Under the pieces are notes generated by a model. The model was not told the origin of the DNA. It ran no database searches and saw only the letters and a list, made by a program, of their open reading frames with translations. A stretch of DNA of 42,769 nt from Campylobacterales bacterium (lineage in GTDB: Bacteria; Campylobacterota; Campylobacteria; Campylobacterales; JALSKU01), in contig JALUBK010000001.1 of NCBI GenBank assembly GCA_027044945.1, forward strand, positions 1 to 42,769, read 5' to 3'. The position numbers were made by a program, and so were the translations under genes. The stretch's first letter is position 1. Each line of letters starts with the position of its first letter. Shown here one piece after another: positions 16,856 to 25,539 of the stretch.

Positions 16856-18253
16856 TTAGACCCAAATTTCTTCTGCCTGTTTTACGATATGAGCTTTTTT
16901 ATTCAATTTTTCTTTTATCACTTGTTTAAAAATTTTTTGTTTATCTTTCTCTCCATGAATTAAATAAATTTTACCCAATTTTTTATAACTCTTCATCCAA
17001 TCAATAAGGTCATTTTGATCTGCATGAGCTGAAAAACCATTGATCGTATAAACTTTTGCTTTCAAAACTATATCTTCATGATAAATTCTAATATTTTTAT
17101 CACCATCAACTATTTTTCTTCCGATAGTTCCTCTAGCTTGATATCCCACAAACAAAACACTATTTCTTTTATTCCAAAGTCTATGTTTAAAATGATGAAG
17201 TATTCTACCTCCAGTGCACATTCCACTTCCTGCTATGATAATACATCCACTTTTTTCATCATTTATTTTTATGGATTCTTCTGGCTTTAAAGTATAATTA
17301 ACATAAGGGAATTCAAAAATACTTCCATCTTTTTTTAAATATTCGTTACAACAATCACTCAATTCATTGTGATATTGATCATATAATTTTGTAGCTCTTA
17401 TGGCCATTGGAGAATCTATAAAAATCTTACATTTTGGAAGTTCTTTTGCGTAAAACATTTGTTTCAATATGCAAAGTATTTCTTGTGTTCTTTCTATTGC
17501 AAAAGATGGTATAAGCACATTTCCTTGGTTTAGTAAAGTATCAGTAATAACTTTTTTAAACTCATCTTCACTATCTTTTATACCTCTATGATTTCTATCT
17601 CCGTAAGTTGATTCTATATATAAAGTGTCACTCTCTTCCAAAGTTACAGGATTTGGCATAACAAGATCATTGTGATTGCCCAAATCTCCACTAAAAACTA
17701 TTTTTTTATTTTTTTGATCTTCTTTATAGCTTATTTCTATCATAGCAGAATCCAAAATATGGCCAGCATTCCTAAAAACTGCTGTTATATTTTCTGATAA
17801 TTTAATTTCCTCATTATATTTTACATAAGTTATAGGTAAATTATAAACATCTTCTACATCTTTAATCGTATATAAAGGTTTTTTAATTTTGTCTTCTTTG
17901 CCCTGTCTTTGTGCTTTTTTAAAACTTGTTTTATACTCTTCTTCCATTAAATGTGCACTATCAAGCAAAACAACTTTAGCCAAATCCATCGTTGATTGCA
18001 AAGTTATAATTTTACCGCTAAAACCTTCTTTTACAAGTTTTGGTATTCTGCCAACATGATCTAAATGGGCATGAGTAATCAATAAAATATCTATATTTTT
18101 AGGATCAAAACCAAAATCTTCATAATTTCTACCACCTATCAACCCTTGAAACATTCCACAATCAACCATTATCTTAGGTTCTCTTTCTACTTGTAAAATA
18201 TGACAAGAACCAGTAACTACCTCAGCCGCCCCAAAAGATTGAACAATTGCCAT
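16856..18253 (-). CDS. Beta-CASP metallo-beta-lactamase-fold hydrolase (RNA-nuclease type)
   Basis: 465 residues, cytosolic. The zinc motif HAHLDH sits at residues 61-66, followed by NAGHILDSAM and FSGDLGNH. The beta-CASP and RMMBL region shows SGMCTGGRILHH and INGFSAHADQ. This is the architecture of bacterial and archaeal RNA-processing exonucleases/endonucleases related to CPSF73/Ysh1 (COG1236), not the RNase J of the core machinery. It has AAAGGAT upstream and a clear -10 box, and is the promoter-proximal gene of the H+-ATPase/PPK2 operon. It could control the stability of its own message or a wider RNA target; this is inference. Confidence 0.87.
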   Translation of the reverse strand: MAIVQSFGAAEVVTGSCHILQVEREPKIMVDCGMFQGLIGGRNYEDFGFDPKNIDILLITHAHLDHVGRIPKLVKEGFSGKIITLQSTMDLAKVVLLDSAHLMEEEYKTSFKKAQRQGKEDKIKKPLYTIKDVEDVYNLPITYVKYNEEIKLSENITAVFRNAGHILDSAMIEISYKEDQKNKKIVFSGDLGNHNDLVMPNPVTLEESDTLYIESTYGDRNHRGIKDSEDEFKKVITDTLLNQGNVLIPSFAIERTQEILCILKQMFYAKELPKCKIFIDSPMAIRATKLYDQYHNELSDCCNEYLKKDGSIFEFPYVNYTLKPEESIKINDEKSGCIIIAGSGMCTGGRILHHFKHRLWNKRNSVLFVGYQARGTIGRKIVDGDKNIRIYHEDIVLKAKVYTINGFSAHADQNDLIDWMKSYKKLGKIYLIHGEKDKQKIFKQVIKEKLNKKAHIVKQAEEIWV

Positions 18254-18282
18254 GAGATATCCTTTTGTTTTTTGATAATATT

Positions 18283-18288
18283 ATTATA
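18283..18288 (-). promoter_or_regulatory. Extended -10 promoter of the beta-CASP / H+-ATPase / PPK2 operon
   Basis: On the minus strand TTGTATAAT, preceded by an A/T-rich tract with seven A, about 30 bases before the beta-CASP start. No -35 with correct spacing is visible. It appears to serve all five genes down to the LOG gene. Confidence 0.6.
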
Positions 18289-18568
18289 CAACTTTTTTTA
18301 ATTTATTTATGTTAATTAAAAAACATTTATAATAAAAATAGTTTTTGTTTATAAATTTTCATCTAACTAGAATATTTTCAATCATACTCTTCATAAATTG
18401 CTTTGTTAAAGAGACCACTGCAAAGTATAAGCACCCCATAATATCAATAGTGAGTTTACAGATAAAAAAGTGTTACCTAAATATTTAGAATAGCCATAAA
18501 TATAGTTAATTACAGATATATAAAACCCCATAAATATGCACTTGCCATATATTAGTCTTTCATTATAA

Positions 18569-18606
18569 GTCGGAGGTTGGGGATTCTAATTTCTCTCTCG
18601 CCATCA
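18569..18606 (+). pseudogene. Probable decayed 3' end of a tRNA gene
   Basis: The 403-base gap between the beta-CASP and EAL genes holds the beta-CASP promoter and this remnant. GGGGA-TTCTAAT-TTCTC folds as a T arm with a 7-base TTC loop. It is followed by TCTCGCC, A and TCA, the spacing of an acceptor strand, discriminator base and a CCA-like end. No 5' half (GGCGAGA) lies upstream. tRNA 3' ends are frequent integration sites, so it may mark the edge of inserted DNA. The same bases also form a 5-bp hairpin (TCTCG/CGAGA) before AATTTTTT, so a plus-strand terminator is the alternative. The rest of the gap shows nothing assignable. Confidence 0.4.
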
Positions 18607-18656
18607 CGAGAAATTTTTTAAAATAGATAAAATTAGAATAAGAAGTTTCTTTATTT

Positions 18657-20630
18657 TTATAAAGATAAAGGTTTTCCGAAATAATAACCTTGCGAAAAAT
18701 CAATTCCTATATCTTTAACAAGATTATAAATTTTTTCGTTTTCTATATATTCTGCTACAGTTTGCATATTTTGCTCTTTTGCAAAAGAAACTATGTTTTT
18801 GACAACAGAGAGAGAATAGTTGTTTGTTGTTATATCTTTAATAAGACAACCATCAATTTTAAGAATATCTGGTTGAAAGCCAAGAAGTCTTTCAAAATTT
18901 GAATATCCTGCTCCAAAATCATCAATAGCTATTTTGACCCCAAATTTTTTAATTTCATATATAAAAAGTTTTATTGTTTGAAAGTTTTTAACATTTTCAT
19001 CTTCTAAAAGTTCAAATATAACTCTTGAAGTATTTTTTTTGTTTTCTTTTAAGAGATTAAATATGCACTCTCTGGTGAAATTATCTTCAATATCAAGAGC
19101 TGATAAATTGATAGATATATCAGTATTTATATTTTTTAAAACTTCAAAAGAATTTTTTAAAACTATATTTGTTATTTGAGAGTAGTATTTGCCTTTTTTT
19201 GCTATATTAAGGAAAAAAAATGGTGATAAAACTTGACCATTTTCGTCTATAAGTCTTACCAAGGATTCGTATTTTTCAATTTTTTTTGTTTTGTTGTTTA
19301 TAATTGGTTGAAAATATGAAACTATGCGATGTTCATTTATGGCTTTTTTAATCATTAAAATAGTTTTCATATTTTTTTTTGCCTGTTCTTTTTTTATAGA
19401 AGCAAAATTATTTGAAACTATAAAATCACATTTTGTTTTAAGTAATTCTTTAATGCCCAATTTTGCACTTTCGAGTCTTCTCGTTCCTTGATAAGCCAGA
19501 CTTATAATAATAGATATATCATAATCAATATTTCCAATATCAATAACATCTTTATTTGTTTTTTCTTGAAAATCTTTGAGTTGTTTTATTAAATAATCCA
19601 TATTAATTGCACATCTTGATTTTTCTATGATCAATGCAAATCCCCCGTTTCCTAATTGATATATTTTATCAAAATTGCAAATTTTTATTATCTCTTTTTC
19701 TAAATATATTTTTGTTTTATCTTGAATTGTTTCAATAGTTTCATTGTCATAGAATTCTTCTAAAGTGTTGAAATCTTCAAGTTTAATATATATAACTATT
19801 GGTTCTTTAGAATTTTTTATAGCATCGTCTAATTGCTTTTTTGGATTCATGATATCTGTGATAATATGTCTTGATGCAATATATTCTATAATATTGCCAT
19901 TTGTATCTAAAATAGGCTTTATTGTAGCATCAACATAATAACTTTTACCATTTTTGGATAAGTTTCTAACTATTCCTTTCCAAATTTTCTTTTTATTTTT
20001 GATTGTATCCCACATATTTTTAAAAGTTGTTTTTGGTGTATTGGGGTGTCGAACAATATTATGATTTTTTCCTATCAATTCATCTTTTCTGTATCCAGAT
20101 ATTTTGCAAAATTCTTCATTTACATATGTTATGATTCCTTTAGGGTCTGTTTTTGATATTATAGCACTTTTGTTTGTTACTTCTTTATATTCATTTAAAA
20201 GATGTAGATTTGTTTTGGCATTGTTAATCAATTTAAGTTTTTGAATAATTTTATCAATCATATCTAATAATTGTTCTATATCAATAGGTTTTAGCAGATA
20301 TCCATCCACATTTAATTTTATACTTTCCATAAAAAAATCAGATTTATTATAGGCGGATAAGACTAAAATAGGAATATTTGAATTTGATTTTCTAATCTTT
20401 TTAATCATTTCTAAACCATTTTCTTTTGGCATATTTATGTCTGTGATGATTAGATCAAAAACTTCTGAGGAGAACTTTTCATATCCATCTTTGCCATTTA
20501 CTGCTGTTATAGTTTCTTTAAAAAATTCATCGAAAATCATTTTGGTTGATTCTCTTGCCTCTTTGTTGTCTTCGACATAAAGAACTTTAAATTTTTTTGA
20601 ATATTTAATTATTTTTTCAAGTCTATCCAT
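18657..20630 (-). CDS. REC-PAS-degenerate GGDEF-EAL signalling protein, probable c-di-GMP phosphodiesterase
   Basis: 657 residues in four domains. Receiver (about 12-130): acidic VEDN pair, phosphorylatable Asp64 in IITDINMP and Lys114 in LLKP. PAS (about 155-265): Aer-like, with NIVRHPNTPK. GGDEF-like (about 270-405): the signature is reduced to GNGGFALIIE, so cyclase activity is unlikely. EAL (about 420-657): ESL in place of EAL (Glu455), NLSALDIE, DDFGAGYSNFERL, KIDGCLIKD and VAEYIENE retained, so c-di-GMP hydrolysis is plausible. No membrane helix. An upstream TAGGAG supports the start. It probably couples a histidine kinase and a redox- or ligand-sensing PAS to motility or adhesion; the partner kinase is not in the window. 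Confidence 0.9.
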   Translation of the reverse strand: MDRLEKIIKYSKKFKVLYVEDNKEARESTKMIFDEFFKETITAVNGKDGYEKFSSEVFDLIITDINMPKENGLEMIKKIRKSNSNIPILVLSAYNKSDFFMESIKLNVDGYLLKPIDIEQLLDMIDKIIQKLKLINNAKTNLHLLNEYKEVTNKSAIISKTDPKGIITYVNEEFCKISGYRKDELIGKNHNIVRHPNTPKTTFKNMWDTIKNKKKIWKGIVRNLSKNGKSYYVDATIKPILDTNGNIIEYIASRHIITDIMNPKKQLDDAIKNSKEPIVIYIKLEDFNTLEEFYDNETIETIQDKTKIYLEKEIIKICNFDKIYQLGNGGFALIIEKSRCAINMDYLIKQLKDFQEKTNKDVIDIGNIDYDISIIISLAYQGTRRLESAKLGIKELLKTKCDFIVSNNFASIKKEQAKKNMKTILMIKKAINEHRIVSYFQPIINNKTKKIEKYESLVRLIDENGQVLSPFFFLNIAKKGKYYSQITNIVLKNSFEVLKNINTDISINLSALDIEDNFTRECIFNLLKENKKNTSRVIFELLEDENVKNFQTIKLFIYEIKKFGVKIAIDDFGAGYSNFERLLGFQPDILKIDGCLIKDITTNNYSLSVVKNIVSFAKEQNMQTVAEYIENEKIYNLVKDIGIDFSQGYYFGKPLSL

Positions 20631-20834
20631 CTCCTACTCCTAATTTAGATATAAAAAATTGCTAAATTCTGTTATGTTAAAATATGCCAAAATATATTTT
20701 TTTAAAAAAGTTTATTTTTTGTTTGCCCTATAGTGTATCAAAAATTTATTTAAGTATTCTTTTTTGTTTTCTGTGTTTTTATATTTTTCTAATTTTATAA
20801 TATAATAAAATTGAAAAGTTTTTATAAAATAGTG

Positions 20835-21608
20835 TCAAGAGTTTTTAAATTGACTCGAACATATTTTACAGTGAGTATTTTTTTCAAGTGATATTTTACG
20901 AAAATCCATATTTAATGCATCAAATGTAAATAGTTGGTTTGTTAATAATTGACCACAATTTGTTATATATTTTATAGCTTCGGTGGCTTGTATTGTGCCT
21001 AATATTCCAGGTATTGTGCCTAATATTCCAGAAGTAGAACAAGAAGGGATGCTTTCTTTTGGTGGAGGAGAATCAAAAATACATGCATAACAAGCCGATT
21101 TTTTTGGTAAAATTGTCATAGTTTGACCTACAAATTTAAAAATTCCTCCATGAGAAAAAGGCTTATTTGCCAAAATACAAGCTTCGTTAATGAGAAATTT
21201 AGTAGCGAAATTATCACAACAATCTATAATAAAATCATATTTTGAAACAATATCAATAATATTGGATTTATCTAAATAAATATTATAAGTTATGACATTT
21301 ATGTTTGGGTTGATTGCTTTCATTTTTTCTTTAGCTGAATTGACTTTTGGAGTTCCTATATCTTTTGTAAAGTGCATGATTTGTCTTTGCAGATTGCTTA
21401 AATCCACATTATCTCCATCAGCAATCCCAATGGTGCCTATTCCAGCAGATGCCAAATAAAGTGCAACAGGACTTCCAAGTCCTCCCGCACCGATGATTAA
21501 AATTTTAGAATTTAAAAGTTTGAGTTGTCCGCTATATCCAAGTTCATCAAGAATAAGATGTTTTTCATATCTTTTGATTTCTTGATTTTTGAGCTCTTTT
21601 TTTGACAC
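20835..21608 (-). CDS. ThiF/MoeB/HesA-family sulphur-carrier adenylyltransferase
   Basis: A 257-residue E1-like enzyme. It has the nucleotide-binding IIGAGGLGSPVALYLASAG (about residues 38-56), the RQIMHF segment and the DCCDNFATKFLINEA motif. Two zinc-type cysteine pairs, CYAC (about 172-175) and CKIC near the C-terminus, are present. Such enzymes adenylate the C-terminal glycine of MoaD or ThiS for molybdopterin or thiamine synthesis. The sequence does not decide which, and no moaD or thiS is close. The gene begins 3 bases after the nusA stop, so it is probably transcribed with it. A segment encoding GILGTIPGILGTIQ contains a perfect short DNA repeat. Confidence 0.87.
   Translation of the reverse strand: MSKKELKNQEIKRYEKHLILDELGYSGQLKLLNSKILIIGAGGLGSPVALYLASAGIGTIGIADGDNVDLSNLQRQIMHFTKDIGTPKVNSAKEKMKAINPNINVITYNIYLDKSNIIDIVSKYDFIIDCCDNFATKFLINEACILANKPFSHGGIFKFVGQTMTILPKKSACYACIFDSPPPKESIPSCSTSGILGTIPGILGTIQATEAIKYITNCGQLLTNQLFTFDALNMDFRKISLEKNTHCKICSSQFKNS
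20991..21031. repeat. Perfect 20-bp direct repeat inside the ThiF/MoeB gene
   Basis: TATTGTGCCTAATATTCCAG occurs twice, separated by one G (unit 21 bp, so in frame). It encodes the GILGTIP / GILGTIQ pair. The family normally has a similar but diverged double motif here with the same total length, so this is sequence convergence rather than an insertion. Confidence 0.8.
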
Positions 21609-21611
21609 TTT

Positions 21612-22733
21612 CTAATCTCCAAATAAAGATTTTAAAGCATTTGCATTAAATTGTTTTTCTTCTGTTTGATTATTTTCTGATGTTTTGCTATCGTTTCTTT
21701 TTCGCTCTACTAATTCTATTTCGTATCCTGTAAGCATCGAAGCTAATCTTATATTGATGCCACTTTTCCCTATTGCTTTTGATTTTTGATCACTTGGAAG
21801 GATGACTATGGCTTTTTTACCTTCTAACTTTACAGCAGAGACGATAGCAGGACTTAAAGCTTTTGTTATATATATTTCAGGAATAGATGAATATTCTATA
21901 CAATCAATGTTTTCATTTTTTAACTCTTTACTGACTGCCATTATTCTAACACCTTTTGTTCCTACTGTTGCTCCAATAGGGTCGATATTTGGATGAGATG
22001 AACTTAAAGAAACTTTTGCTCTTTCTCCTGGAATTCTTGCAACATCATGAATAATAACATTTCCATCTTTTATTTCTGGAACTTCAAGTTCTAATAATCT
22101 TTCTAAAAATTTTGGTGTTGTTCTTGAAAGTTCTACTATCATACCTTTGTTTGAATCTATATAAACTTTTCTAATAACACTTTTTACGACATTTCCTACT
22201 TTAAAAATTTCACCTTTTATTCTATTTCTTCTTGGCAATATAGCTCTGACTTCATCTATTTCAATATAAGTATTTTCGTCAAAATCAACTCTGGTTACTG
22301 AGCCAGATACAATTTTTCCAATCTTTTTTTGATATTTATCAAAAATCTTGTCTTCTATAAGTCTTTGGATGTGAAATTCAAGTTCTCTTTGCAAAACTGC
22401 CGAAGCGGTTCTTCCTAGATTGTCTAATGGTAATTCATAAGTAAGTTCATCTCCAACTTCGATACTAGGATCAATCTCTTTTGCCTTTAAAAGACTCATA
22501 TGATTTTCATTGTCTTCTTTTGCTCTTTCGTCATCATTTGGAACAACGATTACTTTTTGAAAAAGTTTTAAATCTTTTGTTTTTTCATCAATATTGATTT
22601 CATATTCATATTTATCACCATATACTTTTTTTGCAGTATTTAAAAGAGATTTTATTACCACATCTTTTACATTATCTTTGTTTAAACCCTTTTCATGAGC
22701 TATTGATTCCATTATGTCAATAATTTTTTCCAT
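21612..22733 (-). CDS. nusA: Transcription termination/antitermination protein NusA
   Basis: A 373-residue NusA. The N-terminal RNA polymerase-binding domain (about 1-120) is followed by an S1 domain (about 130-200, GKIVSGSVTRVDFDENTYIE). Then come two KH domains, with DVARIPGERAKVSLSSSHPN, PIGATVGTKGVRI and KAIGKSGINIRLA. The acidic C-terminal repeats of the E. coli protein are absent, as in many non-gamma bacteria. It modulates pausing, termination and antitermination. The promoter TGTATAAT is in the divergent region shared with the HP0268-like gene. The downstream partner is the ThiF/MoeB gene, not the usual infB cluster. Confidence 0.96.
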   Translation of the reverse strand: MEKIIDIMESIAHEKGLNKDNVKDVVIKSLLNTAKKVYGDKYEYEINIDEKTKDLKLFQKVIVVPNDDERAKEDNENHMSLLKAKEIDPSIEVGDELTYELPLDNLGRTASAVLQRELEFHIQRLIEDKIFDKYQKKIGKIVSGSVTRVDFDENTYIEIDEVRAILPRRNRIKGEIFKVGNVVKSVIRKVYIDSNKGMIVELSRTTPKFLERLLELEVPEIKDGNVIIHDVARIPGERAKVSLSSSHPNIDPIGATVGTKGVRIMAVSKELKNENIDCIEYSSIPEIYITKALSPAIVSAVKLEGKKAIVILPSDQKSKAIGKSGINIRLASMLTGYEIELVERKRNDSKTSENNQTEEKQFNANALKSLFGD

Positions 22734-22801
22734 TTCTTTTCATACCTTATAAATCTTTTAATTTGCAATGAAAAACTTGATTTTTAGTATTGCAGAATTT
22801 T

Positions 22802-22807
22802 ATTATA
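22802..22807 (-). promoter_or_regulatory. Extended -10 promoter of nusA
   Basis: TATAAT preceded by TG on the minus strand (ATGTATAAT), about 70 bases upstream of the nusA start, in the 157-base divergent region. Confidence 0.6.
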
Positions 22808-22846
22808 CATTAAATCTTCTTAATTATCAATTTATTATCAAAATGG

Positions 22847-22852
22847 TATAAT
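22847..22852 (+). promoter_or_regulatory. -10 promoter of the HP0268-like / miaB operon
   Basis: Perfect TATAAT (AATGGTATAATATC), about 39 bases before the HP0268-like start, which has AGAGGA as its ribosome-binding site. It probably drives the plus-strand run into miaB and the following genes. Confidence 0.6.
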
Positions 22853-22890
22853 ATCAAATAATACATTATTTTTTAAGAAAGAGGACAACT

Positions 22891-23133
22891 ATGGAATTAA
22901 AATTGGCTAGAACAGAATTGGATGCGAAACCAAAAAAGATAAAACTTGAAAAAATTGAAGAGATATTGCAAAATGAAGGTCAAAAAATATTTTATTTTGA
23001 TAAAAGTAATTCACATAAAGATTTAGTTGCTTTAGTCGAACATTTTGAAAATATAGGATATAGTGTTTATTTGAGGGAAGTAAAATATACTTTGGATGAA
23101 GAAGATTATCTTTATGAAGTTCATATTTTATAA
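22891..23133 (+). CDS. HP0268-like small protein
   Basis: An 80-residue protein (starts MELKLARTELDAKPKKIKLE, ends YLYEVHIL) that matches in size, character and position the Helicobacter pylori HP0268 family, found directly before miaB (HP0269). HP0268 has been described as a small nuclease with an unusual alpha/beta fold. Whether this protein has that activity is not visible in the sequence. It is separated from miaB by 15 bases and seems to be the first gene of the operon. Synteny and length make the assignment fairly secure. Confidence 0.75.
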   Translation: MELKLARTELDAKPKKIKLEKIEEILQNEGQKIFYFDKSNSHKDLVALVEHFENIGYSVYLREVKYTLDEEDYLYEVHIL

Positions 23134-23148
23134 GTAATGGATTTATGA

Positions 23149-24465
23149 GTGATCAAAAATAATAAAAAATTATATATAGAAACATTGGGTTGTGCCATGA
23201 ATGTTCGCGATAGTGAGCATATTGTGGCAGAATTAAGAGATAAAGAGGGATTTAGTCTAACTGATAAACCTGATGAAGCAGATCTTATACTTATAAATAC
23301 TTGCAGTGTAAGAGAAAAACCTGTTCATAAACTTTTTTCAGAGATTGGAGCATTTAAAAAAATAAAAAAAGAGAATGCTAAAATTGGAATTTGTGGTTGC
23401 ACTGCCAGTCATTTGGGTGAAAAAATACTTCAACAAGCTCCTGTTGTTAGTTTTGTTTTGGGTGCAAGAAATGTATCCAAAATAACACAGGCTTTACACA
23501 CAGATAAATTTGTGGAAACTGATATTGGTTATGATGAAAGCGAATATGCTTTTGGAGATTTTAGAAGTTCATTATATAAAACTTATATCAATATTTCCAT
23601 AGGATGTGATAAAAATTGCACTTATTGCATCGTTCCTCATACTAGAGGCAGAGAGATTTCTATTCCTCCTGCAATTATTATAAATGAAGTTCAAAAAGCA
23701 GTAAAAAATGGTGCAAAAGAGATATTTTTATTGGGACAAAATGTTAATAATTATGGAGTTAGATTTAGTGATTTGAGTATTAAAAAAATAGATTTTAGTG
23801 ATTTATTGGAGATGGTTAGTGAAATTGATGGAGTTGAAAGAATAAGATTTACTTCTCCTCATCCATTACATATGGATGATAAATTTTTACATGTATTTGC
23901 GACCAATCCAAAAATTTGTAAGTCTATGCATATGCCACTTCAAAGCGGATCAACTCGGATTTTAAAAAGAATGAAAAGAGGTTATTCTAAAGAATGGTTT
24001 CTCGAACGAGCTTTAAAACTTAGAGATATGGTAAAAAATGTTCATATAGGAACAGATGTTATCGTGGGATTTCCCGGAGAAAGTGATAGGGATTTTGAAG
24101 ATACATTAGATGTTGTCCAAAAGGTTCAATTTGAACAAATGTTTTCTTTTAATTATTCTCCAAGACCTCTTACAAAAGCAGCTGATTTTTCAGATCAAAT
24201 ACCTCATGAAATTAGTTCCAAAAGATTAAAACAATTACAGAATTTGCATACAAACTTGCTTGATGAAATTGTTTTAAGGCAAAAAGGAAAAATATTTGAT
24301 GTTCTTTTTGAAGAGATGAAAGATGATGGAATTATTGCTGGTAGAAGTGATAATAATTTTATGGTTCAGACAAAAGGGAAAAAAGAGTATCTTGGTAAAA
24401 TAATGAAAGTAAAAATTGATAATCCAAGAAGAATGATTTTATATGGAGAGATTATTGATAAATAA
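23149..24465 (+). CDS. miaB: tRNA-2-methylthio-N6-dimethylallyladenosine synthase MiaB
   Basis: 438 residues. An N-terminal UPF0004 domain starts with [16 protein letters not shown] and has further cluster cysteines in NTCSVREKP and GICGCTASH. The radical-SAM motif is [18 protein letters not shown], and a TRAM domain lies at the C-terminus. MiaB adds a methylthio group at A37 of tRNAs reading UNN codons. The start is GTG; there is an in-frame TGA directly before it and no better choice. A short out-of-frame ATG ORF (MSDQK-stop) begins four bases earlier and overlaps the start. The order HP0268-like / miaB / DUF374 matches H. pylori. Confidence 0.96.
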   Translation: MIKNNKKLYIETLGCAMNVRDSEHIVAELRDKEGFSLTDKPDEADLILINTCSVREKPVHKLFSEIGAFKKIKKENAKIGICGCTASHLGEKILQQAPVVSFVLGARNVSKITQALHTDKFVETDIGYDESEYAFGDFRSSLYKTYINISIGCDKNCTYCIVPHTRGREISIPPAIIINEVQKAVKNGAKEIFLLGQNVNNYGVRFSDLSIKKIDFSDLLEMVSEIDGVERIRFTSPHPLHMDDKFLHVFATNPKICKSMHMPLQSGSTRILKRMKRGYSKEWFLERALKLRDMVKNVHIGTDVIVGFPGESDRDFEDTLDVVQKVQFEQMFSFNYSPRPLTKAADFSDQIPHEISSKRLKQLQNLHTNLLDEIVLRQKGKIFDVLFEEMKDDGIIAGRSDNNFMVQTKGKKEYLGKIMKVKIDNPRRMILYGEIIDK

Positions 24466-25090
24466 AGAGCTAAAAAGAAAAATTACACTTCTTATAACTC
24501 CATATATTGGATATTTGATTATTAGACTTATATATTTAAGTTGCAAAAAAAAATATATTTTGCCTAAAAATAAATTGGAAAATAAACCTTATATTATTGC
24601 TTTTTGGCATAGAAAACTTTTGATGCAACCTTTTCTTTATAAAACTTTAAAAAAGAAACCAAAAGTTGTTGCGATGATAAGTGAGCATTTTGATGGAGAG
24701 GTAATATCAAAAATTATTAGATATTTTCATTTCAAATCCATAAGAGGTAGCACAAGAAAAGGTGCTATAAAAGTTTTAAAAAATGCTTTTTCCAAAATAA
24801 ATGAAGGATATGATGTAGCCATAACTCCAGATGGTCCAAAAGGTCCAAAATACAGTGTGGCCGATGGAATTATTTCTATATCTCAAAAAAAAGATATAAT
24901 GATAGTCGCTTGTAGTTATAATGCTAGTTCTTATTGGGAGTTTAATAGTTGGGATAATTTTATTGTTCCAAAACCTTTTTCTACTCTTAATTTGGTGGCA
25001 AGTGAGCCTTTTTGTGTAAAAGATTTGAGTAAAGAAGAAGCTAAAAAAAAGATAAAAAATAAACTTTTATCTTATGAGGAAAAAATATGA
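24443..25090 (+). CDS. DUF374 lysophospholipid-acyltransferase-like protein
   Basis: A 215-residue protein of the DUF374 branch of the LPLAT superfamily. An N-terminal hydrophobic helix (about 15-33) comes first. The family blocks are [13 protein letters not shown], the [20 protein letters not shown] segment with RGSTRKGAI, and [10 protein letters not shown]. It is expected to acylate a membrane or lipid-A-related acceptor at the inner membrane; the true substrate is unknown. It overlaps miaB by 23 bases. A TTG four codons downstream has GGAGAG five bases before it and could be the real start. It is followed by an ATGA overlap, so it is part of the operon. Confidence 0.85.
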   Translation: MERLLINKELKRKITLLITPYIGYLIIRLIYLSCKKKYILPKNKLENKPYIIAFWHRKLLMQPFLYKTLKKKPKVVAMISEHFDGEVISKIIRYFHFKSIRGSTRKGAIKVLKNAFSKINEGYDVAITPDGPKGPKYSVADGIISISQKKDIMIVACSYNASSYWEFNSWDNFIVPKPFSTLNLVASEPFCVKDLSKEEAKKKIKNKLLSYEEKI

Positions 25091-25539
25091 AAAAAAGTAT
25101 TTATTTTTTTATTTTTTTATTTTTTTTACTTATTGTGGCATCTTTTTTTATTTTTAGTAATTCTTATAGTAAATCTTTTCAGGCAAGAGTTTTATATACA
25201 ATAGGAGATTATAATAAAGCATATAATTTAGCAAGAGATGTTTATTTGAAAGATTCATACAATCGCATGGCTTTGACAGTCATGAATCAAAGTAAAATAG
25301 CTTTAAAATATCAAAAATATATCAAAGATGGTAAAAAATATCTTAAAATAATTGAAAAAATAAGTGGAGATAAAAATATATCCGATCAAGATTTGGCAAA
25401 AATTAAAATAATATGTGAAGTCATGGCAGGAGAGTATAAAAAATTGCAACCAATACTTTTAAGCGTTAGTTCCTTATCGAACAATGCTTTGGAAATAAAT
25501 AAAAAATTTAATAAAATATATGAAGAACTTTTTAAATAG
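25087..25539 (+). CDS. Membrane-anchored periplasmic protein of unknown function
   Basis: 150 residues. A strong hydrophobic N-terminal segment (IYFFIFLFFLLIVASFFIF, about 5-23) follows two lysines, with no clear cleavage site, so it is probably a signal anchor. The remainder (ARVLYTIGDYNKAYNLARDV onward) is helical and loosely TPR-like. I do not recognise a family. Its start overlaps the stop of the DUF374 gene (ATGA), and its 3' end overlaps the recombinase gene by 20 bases, so it is translated within a compact operon. Confidence 0.7.
   Translation: MKKSIYFFIFLFFLLIVASFFIFSNSYSKSFQARVLYTIGDYNKAYNLARDVYLKDSYNRMALTVMNQSKIALKYQKYIKDGKKYLKIIEKISGDKNISDQDLAKIKIICEVMAGEYKKLQPILLSVSSLSNNALEINKKFNKIYEELFK

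Noticed and set aside
18431-18493. Short open stretch reading APHNINSEFTDKKVLPKYLE in the gap before the EAL gene, considered as a transposase remnant.
   Set aside because: Only 20 codons, another frame is equally open, no family match and no inverted repeats around it.
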